19,076 nucleotides of DNA from Deltaproteobacteria bacterium. GTDB taxonomy: Bacteria; Desulfobacterota; Desulfuromonadia; Desulfuromonadales; BM103. Below are positions 1-8,725 of the stretch, piece after piece. Numbering within the stretch: position 1 is the stretch's first letter; each line of letters begins with the position of its first letter. A program made the position numbers and the translations under genes. The notes beneath the pieces are model-generated. The model was given only the letters and a program-made list of their open reading frames with translations. It did no database searches and was not told the DNA's origin. The stretch covers positions 1 through 19,076 of the forward strand of contig JAGXHL010000066.1 of assembly GCA_024636215.1 (NCBI GenBank). The letters run 5' to 3'.

Positions 1-139
1 AATGGAAGCAGTACAAACCGGGTACCTGCCTCAGAATTATTGAGGTGAAGAATAGGCATGAGCCGTATACGAGGCCCGTACGTACGGTTCTGTGAGAGGG
101 ATGGGGCGAGCTTGATCTGCTCGCCTCACCCTACTCGAT
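1..139 (+). mobile_element. Group II intron, 3' end (domains V and VI), partial
   Basis: This is the 3' end of a group II intron; the rest, including any reverse transcriptase, lies left of the window. Domain V is seen at about 59-89: GAGCCGTA pairs with TACGGTTC across a CG bulge, and carries the AGC catalytic triad. Domain VI follows at about 95-131: an AGGG/CCCT base and a GGCGAGC/GCTCGCC stem, with an unpaired A near 128 as the likely branch point. A small CCTCA/TGAGG hairpin at 29-45 precedes domain V. The intron probably ends at the AT at 138-139, matching the usual AY ending, directly against the tRNA-Leu-like repeat. The apical loop of domain V reads AGGCC rather than a GNRA tetraloop, so the copy may be weakened. 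Exact class and end are inferred. Confidence 0.8.
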
Positions 140-162
140 TTGGTACGAAGGCCGGAATCGAA
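140..162. repeat. att-like direct repeat of the tRNA-Leu 3' end
   Basis: This 23-bp stretch repeats 1799-1822, the last bases of the tRNA-Leu gene on the minus strand, with one missing C. It covers the CCA end, the acceptor 3' strand and half of the T arm. Similarity stops abruptly at 163. Copies of tRNA 3' ends in direct orientation are typical attachment-site scars of integrative elements. No integrase gene lies between the two copies. Confidence 0.65.
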
Positions 163-291
163 TAAATTGTTTAAGGCTATGATCTGCATAGATTTATTAA
201 TGGCTTAAAAGCAACTTGACCCCGAAATCTACCCCTCCAGGATCTTTTTCTGATGCAATATTTACGACAAATTCTTGCTGTGAAAATTTTC

Positions 292-320
292 TTGCTCCAT
301 TCGCGATTCGCGAATAGAAT
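292..320 (+). promoter_or_regulatory. Promoter with inverted-repeat operator for the HTH/nucleotidyltransferase unit
   Basis: A -35-like TTGCTC (292-297) and a -10 TAGAAT (315-320) are 17 bp apart. The spacer is almost filled by a perfect inverted repeat at 299-315, arms ATTCGCG and CGCGAAT around ATT. A protein bound here would block RNA polymerase, so autorepression by the downstream HTH protein is a natural guess. Transcription would start near 327, at an ATG. Confidence 0.5.
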
Positions 321-326
321 ATGGAC

Positions 327-857
327 ATGAATTTAAAACCACAAGACATATTGGTTGTGCTCAAGCTTGTTGCAATGGAGGATCACTCCTGGAGCTATGT
401 GCAGCTGGCCAATGAGTTGTCGATGAGCGCATCTGAAATCAATGCAGGGGTGAAGCGTTGTTTGGCGGCTAACCTTTTGGTGGCGGACTTTGTTAAAGGG
501 AAAAATCCAAAACCCGCTTTGAAGGCTGTCGAGGAATTTCTTGTCCATGGTCTGAAGTATGTGTTTGTTCCCGAGAGAGGGGAGCTGACGCGTGGAGTGC
601 CGACCGGTTATGCAGCTGAACCGCTGAAAGGGATGATTCTAGCGAGTGATGAACCCCCTCCCGTCTGGCCGTATTCGGCAGGGGAGGTGCGTGGCTATTC
701 TTTTTCTCCCCTTTATCGTTCCGCGCCCCAGGCCGCTCTTGCAGATCAGAGGCTTTACAAGTTGCTTGTCCTGGTTGATGCCATTCGTGGTGGCAAAGCT
801 CGTGAAAGGGACATCGCTGTTTCTGAGCTGCATAAGCGTTTGGCTGGCCAATGGTAG
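327..857 (+). CDS. Helix-turn-helix protein, putative antitoxin-like partner of the nucleotidyltransferase
   Basis: A small DNA-binding protein of 176 residues from this start. Residues about 5-60 look like a winged helix-turn-helix: an N-terminal helix, then a YVQLANELSMSASEI helix-turn-helix and a KRCLAANLL helix. The remaining 110 residues have no motif I recognise. It overlaps the nucleotidyltransferase gene by 7 bp, so the two are co-translated. The pairing resembles AbiEi/AbiEii-type units, where the first protein is a DNA-binding antitoxin; the specific role here is inferred. There are two in-frame ATGs, at 321 and 327, and neither has a Shine-Dalgarno site. The -10 box ends at 320, which places the transcript start at about 327, so 327 is preferred as a leaderless start. 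The inverted repeat at 299-315 suggests autoregulation. Confidence 0.8.
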   Translation: MNLKPQDILVVLKLVAMEDHSWSYVQLANELSMSASEINAGVKRCLAANLLVADFVKGKNPKPALKAVEEFLVHGLKYVFVPERGELTRGVPTGYAAEPLKGMILASDEPPPVWPYSAGEVRGYSFSPLYRSAPQAALADQRLYKLLVLVDAIRGGKARERDIAVSELHKRLAGQW

Positions 858-1552
858 CGGTTAAAGACATCAATCTCCAGAGGCTCTGTCTGGTTGCCAG
901 GCGGTTGGAGCCTTTGCTTGATCGGCTGGTTTTCCTTGGTGGATGTACGACTGCATTGTTCATCACCGATGAGGCAGCACCTGATGTACGGGTAACGCAT
1001 GATGTCGATGTGATCGTCGAGGTGCTGTCGCGGAACGAATATTGGCAGCTGGAAGAGCGGTTGCGGGAACTTGGCTGCACCCAAGAGATTGACGAAGAGG
1101 TGACCTGTCGCTGGAAACTCGATGGGATCACTCTCGATGTTATGCCGACGGACGAAAGCATTCTGGGTTTCAGCAATCGCTGGTACTCTGATGCCATCAA
1201 TTATGCAGAAACCGTTTCGCTAAACGCAGACCTTGCTATTCGGCTTGTTACCCCCGCTCATTTTATTGCCACGAAATTGGAGGCTTTTTTCGGGCGCGGG
1301 AATGATGATTATTGGGGGAGTCACGACTTGGAAGATTTTGTGACGGTTATTGATGGGCGCGCTGGGATTTTGGATGAGCTTTCAGTGCTTGAGGCTGAGC
1401 TGAAAGAATATATTGCCAAGACAATTTCAGGACTGATAGCCGCAGAAGGGTTCAGAGAGGCCCTTTCGGGTCATCTGCCGCCAGACCGTGCAAGTCAGGA
1501 GCGCTTGCCTTTACTTTGGCAGCGACTGGTAGCTATTGCCGCACTAGGCTGA
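851..1552 (+). CDS. Nucleotidyltransferase, AbiEii/AbiGii toxin-like
   Basis: A 233-residue protein of the nucleotidyltransferase fold. The active-site pattern is visible: a GG pair (30-31), a DVDV motif (D51, D53) and a third acidic residue in LDVM (D96). A later KLEAFFGR segment (142-149) and a DLEDF segment (159-163) match the conserved C-terminal part of AbiEii-like proteins. The GG to DxD spacing is longer than in classical minimal nucleotidyltransferases. Family members transfer nucleotides to RNA or protein targets, and several are toxins of abortive-infection or toxin-antitoxin units; the target here is unknown. The gene overlaps the HTH gene by 7 bp, and both lie between the tRNA-Leu repeat at 140-162 and the intact tRNA-Leu, suggesting a mobile cargo. 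A weak hairpin and T run at about 1562-1579 may end the transcript. Confidence 0.8.
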   Translation: MVAVKDINLQRLCLVARRLEPLLDRLVFLGGCTTALFITDEAAPDVRVTHDVDVIVEVLSRNEYWQLEERLRELGCTQEIDEEVTCRWKLDGITLDVMPTDESILGFSNRWYSDAINYAETVSLNADLAIRLVTPAHFIATKLEAFFGRGNDDYWGSHDLEDFVTVIDGRAGILDELSVLEAELKEYIAKTISGLIAAEGFREALSGHLPPDRASQERLPLLWQRLVAIAALG

Positions 1553-1606
1553 CTTTCAAGCGCCTGTTGCTGTTTTTTTCAGAGCCCGTGAATTGACGCG
1601 GACCTG

Positions 1607-1789
1607 TCACCATTCCCGATGACCCCTCTGCTCAAGCGGTGTGCCCAGAACCTCTGAAATATGGTTGAGTAGGTGGGCCGCCAGTTCACGAATCTTCGCC
1701 GGGGTGACCCCTTCGAATTCAACAAGGCTCCAGAGATCCACGTAATCCTTTGGTATTAAAGAAAAAGCCCCCGATAAATCAGGGGCCAT
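1607..1789 (-). pseudogene. Possible remnant of a minus-strand coding sequence
   Basis: The 1553-1799 gap contains an open minus-strand stretch whose last ~48 codons look protein-like, with an amphipathic helix-rich segment around VTPAKIRELAAHLLNHI before a stop at 1607. An ATG exists at 1789, but the first codons coincide with the tRNA-Leu terminator hairpin, and there is no convincing ribosome site. It may be the tail of a gene truncated when material was inserted at the tRNA, or chance. No family is recognised. Confidence 0.22.
1757..1786 (-). terminator. Rho-independent terminator after tRNA-Leu
   Basis: On the minus strand a 9-bp stem with one mismatch (1778-1786 with 1767-1775) closes a 2-nt loop and is followed by a run of five T, then CTTT. 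It lies 14 bp past the tRNA-Leu CCA end. Confidence 0.8.
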
Positions 1790-1799
1790 TTCTTCTTGT

Positions 1800-1885
1800 T
1801 GGTACCGAAGGCCGGAATCGAACCGGCACGGGCAAAGCCCATCGGTTTTTGAGACCGACGTGTCTACCAATTCCACCACTTCGGC
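1800..1885 (-). tRNA. tRNA-Leu (anticodon CAA)
   Basis: An 86-nt class II tRNA with a long variable arm, reading UUG codons. The acceptor arm GCCGAAG pairs with CTTCGGT (G1-U72 wobble), the discriminator is A, and CCA is encoded. The anticodon loop reads CTCAAAA, giving CAA. The T arm holds the standard GGTTCGATTCC. It has its own promoter (1898-1926) and terminator (1757-1786). Its 3' end is duplicated at 140-162, marking it as a probable integration site. Confidence 0.95.
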
Positions 1886-1897
1886 AAAGCGGAGTGC

Positions 1898-1926
1898 ATT
1901 ATAGGGTTTCGTTTTCTTATGGTCAA
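1898..1926 (-). promoter_or_regulatory. Sigma70 promoter of tRNA-Leu
   Basis: On the minus strand TTGACC (1926-1921) and TATAAT (1903-1898) are 17 bp apart. The predicted start is about 6 nt before the mature tRNA 5' end at 1885. Confidence 0.85.
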
Positions 1927-1939
1927 GAGATATCACGAC

Positions 1940-1974
1940 AAAAAAAGGACTTAGCGAAAACCCGCTAAGTCCTT
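1940..1974 (-). terminator. Terminator after tRNA-Ala
   Basis: A perfect 12-bp stem (1963-1974 with 1945-1956) around a 6-nt loop is followed on the minus strand by seven T. It separates the tRNA-Ala transcript from the tRNA-Leu promoter just downstream. Confidence 0.85.
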
Positions 1975-1981
1975 GATTTTT

Positions 1982-2057
<76 letters not shown>

Positions 2058-2070
2058 GAACAGGTGCAGA

Positions 2071-2099
2071 TTTATAACAGAGCGGTATCAGAGTGTCAA
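2071..2099 (-). promoter_or_regulatory. Sigma70 promoter of tRNA-Ala
   Basis: On the minus strand TTGACA (2099-2094) and TATAAA (2076-2071) are exactly 17 bp apart. The predicted start is at about 2064, 7 nt before the tRNA. Confidence 0.85.
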
Positions 2100-2229
2100 C
2101 TGCTTTTTTACTCGGATTCCTCGCGCTCGTCTTGTTGTGAATAGATCGAGAGATCCCTGAATTTACTGTCACGTCCTGACAGGGGGCAGCTGACAAATGC
2201 GCCTTGCCGTACACTGTTCTCCCTTGTCA

Positions 2230-2940
2230 TTATTTCGGGGACGCATCGACTTTCTCAGGCTCTTCATTGAGTTCCTGCCAGAGTTGCTCGATGTCACGGA
2301 TCAGACCCAGGTGCTCGGCATTGTTGATCGCAAAATAAAGTGAACCGAAGGTGTTCTTCTGATCGCCGAGTTTCACGTAAATCAGGGCGGCGTGGTAGAG
2401 CAGTAAGGCTTTCTGGTCTGCATCGCGAACTTTCTCAAGGGCCATATTCAGAAGCTTTATGGCTTCAAGGTATTGGCTGGACTGATAGTAAAGGAAGGCT
2501 GCGAGGTCAAGCTTTTCGATACTTCTCGGTGGCAGACGGGCGAGAAGCTTCTCTGCGTCGTTGAGCTTGAACAGGTGGTTCGCGTTGACCAGGGCCAGCC
2601 GGTGCATGAGCTCCAATTGATCAGGATCCTCTTCCGGAACCATCGCGAGGCCTCGCTCGTAAGTCTGGTGAGCTATTTTATCCTCATCGATGCGTTCAAG
2701 GAGTTCGGCACGGCGCAGGTAATGACTGCCGACGGTCGGTTGTTTGCTGATAATGATGGCATACTCATCTGCCGCGGCTGCATAGGCTTTGGTTTTGACC
2801 AGCTGTTCTGCGTGGCTGATCACAACTTCGACCGGACGCTCGTCGTCCTGAACGGATAAAGCTGCACAGCCACCTAACAACAAGGTGAGTGTGCAGCTGA
2901 TCATAATCATGAATCCGACTGTGTTGCGTAGCTTCGGCAC
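2230..2940 (-). CDS. TPR-repeat lipoprotein, function unknown
   Basis: A 236-residue envelope protein. The N-terminus has K3 and R5, a hydrophobic core and a lipobox ending LLGGC, so C25 should be lipidated after signal peptidase II cleavage. The rest is helical in a TPR-like pattern: about five helix pairs between residues 38 and 225, with typical A..Y..A/L spacing. TPR proteins mediate protein contacts; no partner can be named. The start is GTG at 2940, only 17 bp after the purC stop, so it is the last gene of the ppiD-purC operon. An ATG at 2910 with a weak upstream purine stretch is an alternative, but it would lose the basic N-region of the signal peptide. No clear terminator is seen in the 130 bp between its stop and the tRNA-Ala promoter, only a weak CTGTCA/TGACAG hairpin without a T run (about 2167-2184). 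Confidence 0.8.
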   Translation of the reverse strand: MPKLRNTVGFMIMISCTLTLLLGGCAALSVQDDERPVEVVISHAEQLVKTKAYAAAADEYAIIISKQPTVGSHYLRRAELLERIDEDKIAHQTYERGLAMVPEEDPDQLELMHRLALVNANHLFKLNDAEKLLARLPPRSIEKLDLAAFLYYQSSQYLEAIKLLNMALEKVRDADQKALLLYHAALIYVKLGDQKNTFGSLYFAINNAEHLGLIRDIEQLWQELNEEPEKVDASPK

Positions 2941-2957
2941 TGCAATCTTATCCGGGA

Positions 2958-3857
2958 TTAGAGGCTGATACCGGTCAGTTTGAAGAGTGCTTCCTGGTAC
3001 TTCTCCGAAGTTTTTCTGACAATCTCATCCGGCAGAGAAGGGGGCGGTGCCTGCTTGTTCCAATCGAGGGTTTCCAGGTAATCGCGTACGAACTGCTTGT
3101 CGAAACTCTGCTGCGGGCCACCGGGCTTGTACAGCTCCTGGGGCCAGAAACGTGACGAATCAGGCGACATTGCCTCATCAATCCAGATCAGACTGCCGTC
3201 CGGCATGGTGCCGAATTCAAACTTGGTGTCAGCGATAATGATTCCTTTGCTGCGGGCAAACTCACGGGCTCGACCGTAGATTTCCAGAGTCTTGTCGCGA
3301 ACCTGCTCGGCGAGTTCCCGGCCACAGAGCTTGACGGTTTCCTCAAAAGAGATGTTTTCGTCGTGTTCACCCAGTTCCGCTTTGGTCGATGGTGTGAAAA
3401 TCGGCTCGTCCAGTCGATCGCTTTCGAGTAGTCCTTTTGGCAATGAGATGCCGCAGATGCTGCCGGTTTGCTGGTATTCCTTCCAGCCCGAGCCGGAAAC
3501 ATAGCCGCGCACGATGCATTCTACGGGCAGCGGCACGGCCTTCTTGACCAGCATGCTGCGGCCTTCGAGTTGATCGCGGTAGATGTGGGTTTCTGCCGGG
3601 AAATCACTGACCTCGGTGGCGACAACGTGATTCGGAACAATGTCGGACATCCGGTTGAACCAGAAGATCGAAAACTGGTTGAGAACCTGACCTTTCTTGG
3701 GGATGCCTTCATTCATGATGACATCAAAAGCGGACAGGCGGTCGGAAGTGACGATAAGAAGATGCTCGCCAAGATCGAAAATGTCACGGACTTTGCCGCG
3801 ATTAACCATCTTCAGGGTTGGCATGTTGCTTTCGAGGACAATGGCGCTCACGATCAT
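2958..3857 (-). CDS. purC: Phosphoribosylaminoimidazole-succinocarboxamide synthase (SAICAR synthase)
   Basis: A 299-residue cytosolic enzyme of purine biosynthesis that joins aspartate to CAIR with ATP to make SAICAR. Family signatures are clear: GKVRD near the N-terminus (21-25), SDRLSAFDV (38-46), [15 protein letters not shown] (111-125), IADTKFEFG (208-216) and SPDSSRFWP (231-239). The length fits the ~300-residue type with the RGKVRD start, rather than the shorter ~240-residue bacterial form. The ATG at 3857 overlaps the ppiD stop as ATGA and is preceded by AAGGAG at good spacing, so the start is well supported and translation is probably coupled to ppiD. Grouping with a periplasmic chaperone gene is functionally odd but is simple operon context. 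Confidence 0.95.
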   Translation of the reverse strand: MIVSAIVLESNMPTLKMVNRGKVRDIFDLGEHLLIVTSDRLSAFDVIMNEGIPKKGQVLNQFSIFWFNRMSDIVPNHVVATEVSDFPAETHIYRDQLEGRSMLVKKAVPLPVECIVRGYVSGSGWKEYQQTGSICGISLPKGLLESDRLDEPIFTPSTKAELGEHDENISFEETVKLCGRELAEQVRDKTLEIYGRAREFARSKGIIIADTKFEFGTMPDGSLIWIDEAMSPDSSRFWPQELYKPGGPQQSFDKQFVRDYLETLDWNKQAPPPSLPDEIVRKTSEKYQEALFKLTGISL

Positions 3858-5797
3858 TTCTCCTTATTGATCAGGTCTTGTACCCTGGGTGCGATGACGA
3901 TGGTTGCTTCGCCGCGAAGCTCTTCGAGACGTTGCGTAACCACTTCGTTCTGCTTGCGGGTAAGGATGGTTGTTTCCAGCTCCTCGCGCTTGGCTTGGTC
4001 CAGCTGTGTCATATCAGCGGGAACATGCGCTTTGACTACGGCGACAACGAAGCGCTTCTGGATTTCGAAGACCTGGTCGATTGCAGTCTCGCCCTCATTG
4101 AGTGCAAAGGCGGCAGTTGAAAGCTCCTCAGACGTACCAAGGCGGGGCACAAAAGGCTTGTAAGTGCGGGTGAATTCGCCAGTCTCCTCGACTGTGTAAT
4201 TGCCTCTTTTGGCCAGCTTCTCCAGCGAAGCGCCATCAGTCAATGCGGTCAACATCTCTTCAGCAGCAGTCCTGGCCAGTTGAACCGCTTCTGTGGCCTT
4301 ATAGGCTGCGGTGACCAGATCCTTGACCTCAGCCAGTTCCGGAATATGGCTGGCGATCCGCTCCTTGATTGCGAAGAGGAAGACACCGTCATCCGTAGCG
4401 ACCGGCTTGGCCAGAGTGTTTTCTTCAAGGAGGTGGGCGGCGTCGATGATCTCTTCGTTCCGGCCGATGCCATCAATGTAGCCGTCGCGGGCAAAGGGGC
4501 CGGATTCTTTCAGACCCAGCGCGTTGGCTTTGGCCGCAGCTTCAAGGTCGCCGGTTTTGCGATTCATATTGTAGGCATCCATCGCCTTTTCGAAAGCCAG
4601 CTGTTTGGCTTTTTCCTGACGCAGCCCGTCCTTGACCTCGTCCATGGCCTCTGCCAGGGATCGCACGCCTGGCTCGGTGTATTCTTCCACCTTGATGATG
4701 TGGTAGCCGAAAATTGTCTCAACCAGGTCGCTGATGTCGCCAGGTTTCATGCTGAAGGCTGCTTGCTCGAAAGGCTTGACCATGGAGCCACGGGTGAAGT
4801 ATCCAAGGTTGCCGCCCTTGACAGCGCTTGCCGCGTCGTCGGAGTTTTCTCTGGCGAGTTTTGCGAAATCCTCGCCGGCTTTGGCTTTTTCAAGCAACTT
4901 TGCTGCGAGGGCCTTCTTCTCTTCACGAACCGCATCATCTGCACCTTCGTCGACCTTGATCAGGATATGCGAGGCTTTGACCTTCTCAAGGATCTCGAAT
5001 TGATCGAGGTGGCGGCGATGATATTTCTCCAGCTCGATGTCGTCGAAGGTGACTTCGTCGAGGTAACGCTCCGGCACGAATTGCAGATAACGCAGGGAGA
5101 CGGTTTCCGGGATGCGAAAAACCTCCTGCTGCTCAGCAAAGTAGGCTGCAAGAGCGTCATCGGTCACCTTGACTTTTTTCTCGAAGGTAGCAGGCGCCAA
5201 ACTGACAAAGTTGAGATTGACCTTCTCGTTGTTATTGCGAAACTCTTCTTCGATTTCTGCATCAGTGACCGTAACGCCAGCTTGCAGTTGCTCACGAACT
5301 TTTGCGGTTATCAGCTCACTGCGCTGCATCGCTTCGAATTGATCGCTGCTCAGACGCTGGTAGGAGAGGACTTGCAGGTAGCGATCTTTGTTGAAGACCC
5401 CATTCTCCTGAAAGGCCGGGATCTGGGCGATGGAATCGACCAGTTCCTTGCTGCTGATTTCGATTTGCTGACGCTCAGCTTCCTCCTGAAGCAGGGCCTG
5501 ATCGATCAGGCTGTTGAGCGTTTTCTCTGCCAGCTTCAACTGTTTCTCAAGGGCCGGTGTAAACTGGTCCTGGTAAATATTCTGGTAAACCTGATAGAGG
5601 CTGCTGTAGGTGCTCTGAAAATCGTCGTAGGCGATAGACTTGCCATTGACGACCGCTGCTTCAGCGCTCTGATCTTCGCCGCCGGGACCTCCGGGCGACG
5701 AGAGCATGGCGTAGCCAATCACGAAGCTGAGGATGATAATGGCAAAGGCGATCTTGATAATGATGGATTTCTGTTTGTTGCGCACAAAGTCGAGCAT
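3854..5797 (-). CDS. ppiD: Periplasmic chaperone / peptidyl-prolyl isomerase, PpiD/SurA-like
   Basis: A 647-residue inner-membrane-anchored folding factor. Residues 1-11 are basic, 12-31 form one membrane helix, and the rest should face the periplasm. Residues about 45-190 are a SurA_N-like chaperone region. A parvulin domain lies at about 272-372, with [25 protein letters not shown] and the closing [10 protein letters not shown] second, degenerate rotamase-like region covers about 450-590. This matches PpiD architecture, which assists outer-membrane and secreted proteins at the Sec translocon; catalytic activity of the parvulin domain is not proven. A GGAG sits about 10 nt before the ATG. 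It is the first gene of the operon with purC and the TPR lipoprotein, from the promoter at 5907-5935. The opposite strand has a 513-codon open frame, judged a codon-bias shadow. Confidence 0.92.
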   Translation of the reverse strand: MLDFVRNKQKSIIIKIAFAIIILSFVIGYAMLSSPGGPGGEDQSAEAAVVNGKSIAYDDFQSTYSSLYQVYQNIYQDQFTPALEKQLKLAEKTLNSLIDQALLQEEAERQQIEISSKELVDSIAQIPAFQENGVFNKDRYLQVLSYQRLSSDQFEAMQRSELITAKVREQLQAGVTVTDAEIEEEFRNNNEKVNLNFVSLAPATFEKKVKVTDDALAAYFAEQQEVFRIPETVSLRYLQFVPERYLDEVTFDDIELEKYHRRHLDQFEILEKVKASHILIKVDEGADDAVREEKKALAAKLLEKAKAGEDFAKLARENSDDAASAVKGGNLGYFTRGSMVKPFEQAAFSMKPGDISDLVETIFGYHIIKVEEYTEPGVRSLAEAMDEVKDGLRQEKAKQLAFEKAMDAYNMNRKTGDLEAAAKANALGLKESGPFARDGYIDGIGRNEEIIDAAHLLEENTLAKPVATDDGVFLFAIKERIASHIPELAEVKDLVTAAYKATEAVQLARTAAEEMLTALTDGASLEKLAKRGNYTVEETGEFTRTYKPFVPRLGTSEELSTAAFALNEGETAIDQVFEIQKRFVVAVVKAHVPADMTQLDQAKREELETTILTRKQNEVVTQRLEELRGEATIVIAPRVQDLINKEK

Positions 5798-5906
5798 GAG
5801 TTCAATGTTCTCCGCGAGTAAATTTTTATGTCATCAGGCGTTTGTCGGACCACCCATTCCGGCTGGACCCTGGATAATACCAAGGCCTGCAAAGCAATAG
5901 GGCCGA

Positions 5907-5935
5907 ATGTTAGACAATCGCCTGTGGAAATGCAA
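5907..5935 (-). promoter_or_regulatory. Candidate sigma70 promoter of ppiD-purC-lipoprotein
   Basis: On the minus strand TTGCAT (5935-5930) and TAACAT (5912-5907) are 17 bp apart, giving a leader of about 100 nt before ppiD. Hexamer matches are moderate; the same two hexamers and spacing recur before the methyltransferase gene. Confidence 0.45.
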
Positions 5936-5958
5936 CAGTTTTTCATGCTTCAAGAATC

Positions 5959-5987
5959 TGGACCAGCAGGCTTGGTGCGTTTATAAG
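5959..5987 (+). promoter_or_regulatory. Candidate sigma70 promoter of the mre cluster
   Basis: TGGACC (5959-5964) and TATAAG (5982-5987) are 17 bp apart. Transcription would start at about 5994 and leave a leader of about 210 nt before mreB. It is divergent from the ppiD promoter, and the two lie back to back within 30 bp. The rest of the 5822-6207 gap shows no gene; a lone TTGACA at 6166-6171 has no fitting -10. Confidence 0.5.
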
Positions 5988-6121
5988 TTGCTGAAATTAA
6001 ATGTTATTGTGTTGGTAAATGTCGTTGGACGAGCTGAGACCATAATTTTTGAGTCGCAAGGGTGGCTTGGCTGGTGGCTTTTTTTCACGTAAGTCAGCAT
6101 GAGAGGAAGGTTTATCTCTTG

Positions 6122-6139
6122 AAAAGCCGGGGGGCTTTT
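6122..6139 (+). terminator. Hairpin in the mreB leader (possible attenuator)
   Basis: A perfect 7-bp stem AAAAGCC/GGCTTTT closes a GGGG loop and ends in four T, 68 bp before the mreB ATG. It resembles a weak intrinsic terminator and would lie inside the predicted mreB leader. No alternative pairing partner was found. Confidence 0.4.
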
Positions 6140-6189
6140 GCTAGTGTGAACAACATTTTCCTGTTTTGACAGGCTCACAGTTCTCCTGA

Positions 6190-7272
<1,083 letters not shown>

Positions 7273-7332
7273 TCGTGCTCGGCGAAGACAGACACTTCTT
7301 TATTCTGTAACCACTATGATTTTGCAGTATTT

Positions 7333-7359
7333 AAAAGAGGGCTCTTCGCCCTCTTTTTT
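7333..7359 (+). terminator. Terminator between mreB and mreC
   Basis: AAAAGAGGGC pairs with GCCCTCTTTT around a TCTTC loop and runs into six T. It would end much of the mreB transcript, allowing far more MreB than MreC, with mreCD-mrdA-rodA served by readthrough. No independent mreC promoter was recognised. Confidence 0.85.
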
Positions 7360-7373
7360 CGTGGAATTGAAGC

Positions 7374-8192
7374 ATGTGGGAATGGTGGAAAAAAAATAGA
7401 CCTTTATTCCTCGGTGGCTTACTGCTTCTGGTTGCCCTGCTCTGGTATTCGGTCAGTCTGCGGCAGCAGGAAGAAACGAATTTTGTCGAGAGTGTAGTGC
7501 TGCGTTTGACCGGGCCGGTACAGGCGGGTTTTGACAAGATGATCCTGGCCGTTGCAGACACTTGGAGCCATTATCTTTATCTGGTTGACACAGCAGAAAA
7601 CAATCGTTTGCTGATCGAAGAGAATCGTATCCTGCGCGCGGTTTTGACCCAGAGTGACGAGGTGCGCTTGGAAAACAAGCGACTGCGGTTGTTGCTTGAT
7701 TTCAAGGAATCTCAGGAGCTTGATACGCTGCCTGCCCGCGTGATCGCAGAAGACGCGTCCAGCTGGTTTCGAACGGTCATGATCGACAAAGGTCTGGAGC
7801 ATGGTGTTGTCGAGGGCATGCCCGTGGTGGTGGCTGAAGGGGTCGTCGGCCGTGTTGTTCGCAGCAGTCCCCGTTTTTCACGGGTCCTTCTGGTCACCGA
7901 CGCTTCCTCGGCGGTTGCCAGCCTGCTGCAGAATAACCGTGCCCGCGGGGTCTGTCGTGGGCAGGGGGAACTGCTGGTTTTTGATTTTGTCCTGCGTCAG
8001 GAAGAGGTTAAGATCGGTGACCGGGTTGTTACCAGCGGTATGGGGGGAGTCTTCCCTAAAGGCCTGGTCGTCGGTCTTGTCGGCAAAGTGGCAAAGCAGG
8101 AGTTCGGTCTTTTTCAAACGATCGAGGTTGTCCCTGCCGTCGATTTCTCCCATCTGGAAGAAGTCCTGGTCCTGTTGCGGGAGCCGCAATGA
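7374..8192 (+). CDS. mreC: Rod shape-determining protein MreC
   Basis: A 272-residue bitopic protein that links MreB to the wall synthases. The N-terminal tail MWEWWKKNR is cytoplasmic; residues about 10-28 form the membrane helix. A coiled coil spans about 60-110 (NRLLIEENRILRAVL and on), then two periplasmic beta domains follow, with the typical ARVIAEDASSWFRTVMIDKG (118-137) and GMPVVVAEGVVGRVV (143-157). The ATG lies 15 nt after the terminator T run, with only a weak GGAA/GAAG purine stretch in front, suggesting low translation. The stop overlaps the mreD start as ATGA. Confidence 0.95.
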   Translation: MWEWWKKNRPLFLGGLLLLVALLWYSVSLRQQEETNFVESVVLRLTGPVQAGFDKMILAVADTWSHYLYLVDTAENNRLLIEENRILRAVLTQSDEVRLENKRLRLLLDFKESQELDTLPARVIAEDASSWFRTVMIDKGLEHGVVEGMPVVVAEGVVGRVVRSSPRFSRVLLVTDASSAVASLLQNNRARGVCRGQGELLVFDFVLRQEEVKIGDRVVTSGMGGVFPKGLVVGLVGKVAKQEFGLFQTIEVVPAVDFSHLEEVLVLLREPQ

Positions 8193-8725
8193 ACCGCATC
8201 CTGATCTATCTCGCCATGGCAGGAATCGGCATTATCCTGCAAACCGTACTCCTGCCCCTGATCATATCAGGGGGATACAAGCCTGATCTGTTGCTGATTC
8301 TGGTTGTCTATCTCGGTTTGCACGAAGGTCCCTGGCGTGGCGGATTATTGGTTTATCTCTTCGGCTGTTTCTACGATGGTGTCGCGGGGGCCTTTCCCGG
8401 CCTGCATGGTTTTGTCCTGCTCGGTATTTTCCTGGCGGTGCGTGCTGTTGTAACCCGGGTTAACACCGAAAGTTCACCTCTCTTGCTGCTGCTGGTTCTC
8501 GCCGGAACCATCCTTGACTCGGTACTCACCGCCTTTGCCCTCGACTTTTTCAGCCATACCGCAAGCATCTGGCCGCAGATGGCCTGGCATCTTCCGGTTC
8601 AGTTGCTACTGAATTTTCTCGCAGCCCTGATACTTCTGCGCATGACCGTCTGGTTACAGCGGACCTTCATGCCGCGTAAAGATTTACCTGGCCTTCGCAA
8701 GCTTGATAGACGTTATGAGTCTTAA
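8189..8725 (+). CDS. mreD: Rod shape-determining protein MreD
   Basis: A 178-residue integral inner-membrane protein with five or six hydrophobic segments (about 4-24, 31-48, 49-72, 73-90, 95-120, 130-156) and a basic C-terminal tail. The length and KPDLLLILVVYLGLHEGPWRGG pattern match MreD. It works with MreC to position the wall-synthesis complex. It overlaps mreC by 4 bp (ATGA) and the PBP2 start by 11 bp, so translation is likely coupled through the cluster. Confidence 0.9.
   Translation: MNRILIYLAMAGIGIILQTVLLPLIISGGYKPDLLLILVVYLGLHEGPWRGGLLVYLFGCFYDGVAGAFPGLHGFVLLGIFLAVRAVVTRVNTESSPLLLLLVLAGTILDSVLTAFALDFFSHTASIWPQMAWHLPVQLLLNFLAALILLRMTVWLQRTFMPRKDLPGLRKLDRRYES

Noticed and set aside
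4280..5821. A 513-codon open frame on the plus strand opposite ppiD
   Set aside because: It lies fully antisense to a well-supported PpiD gene, has no family signature, and its openness follows from the codon usage of the real gene.
6001..6018. Five-codon upstream frame in the mreB leader
   Set aside because: No ribosome site and no regulatory codon run; likely chance.
6166..6171. TTGACA as the -35 of an mreB promoter
   Set aside because: No -10-like hexamer lies 16-18 bp downstream; the TGGACC/TATAAG pair at 5959-5987 fits better.
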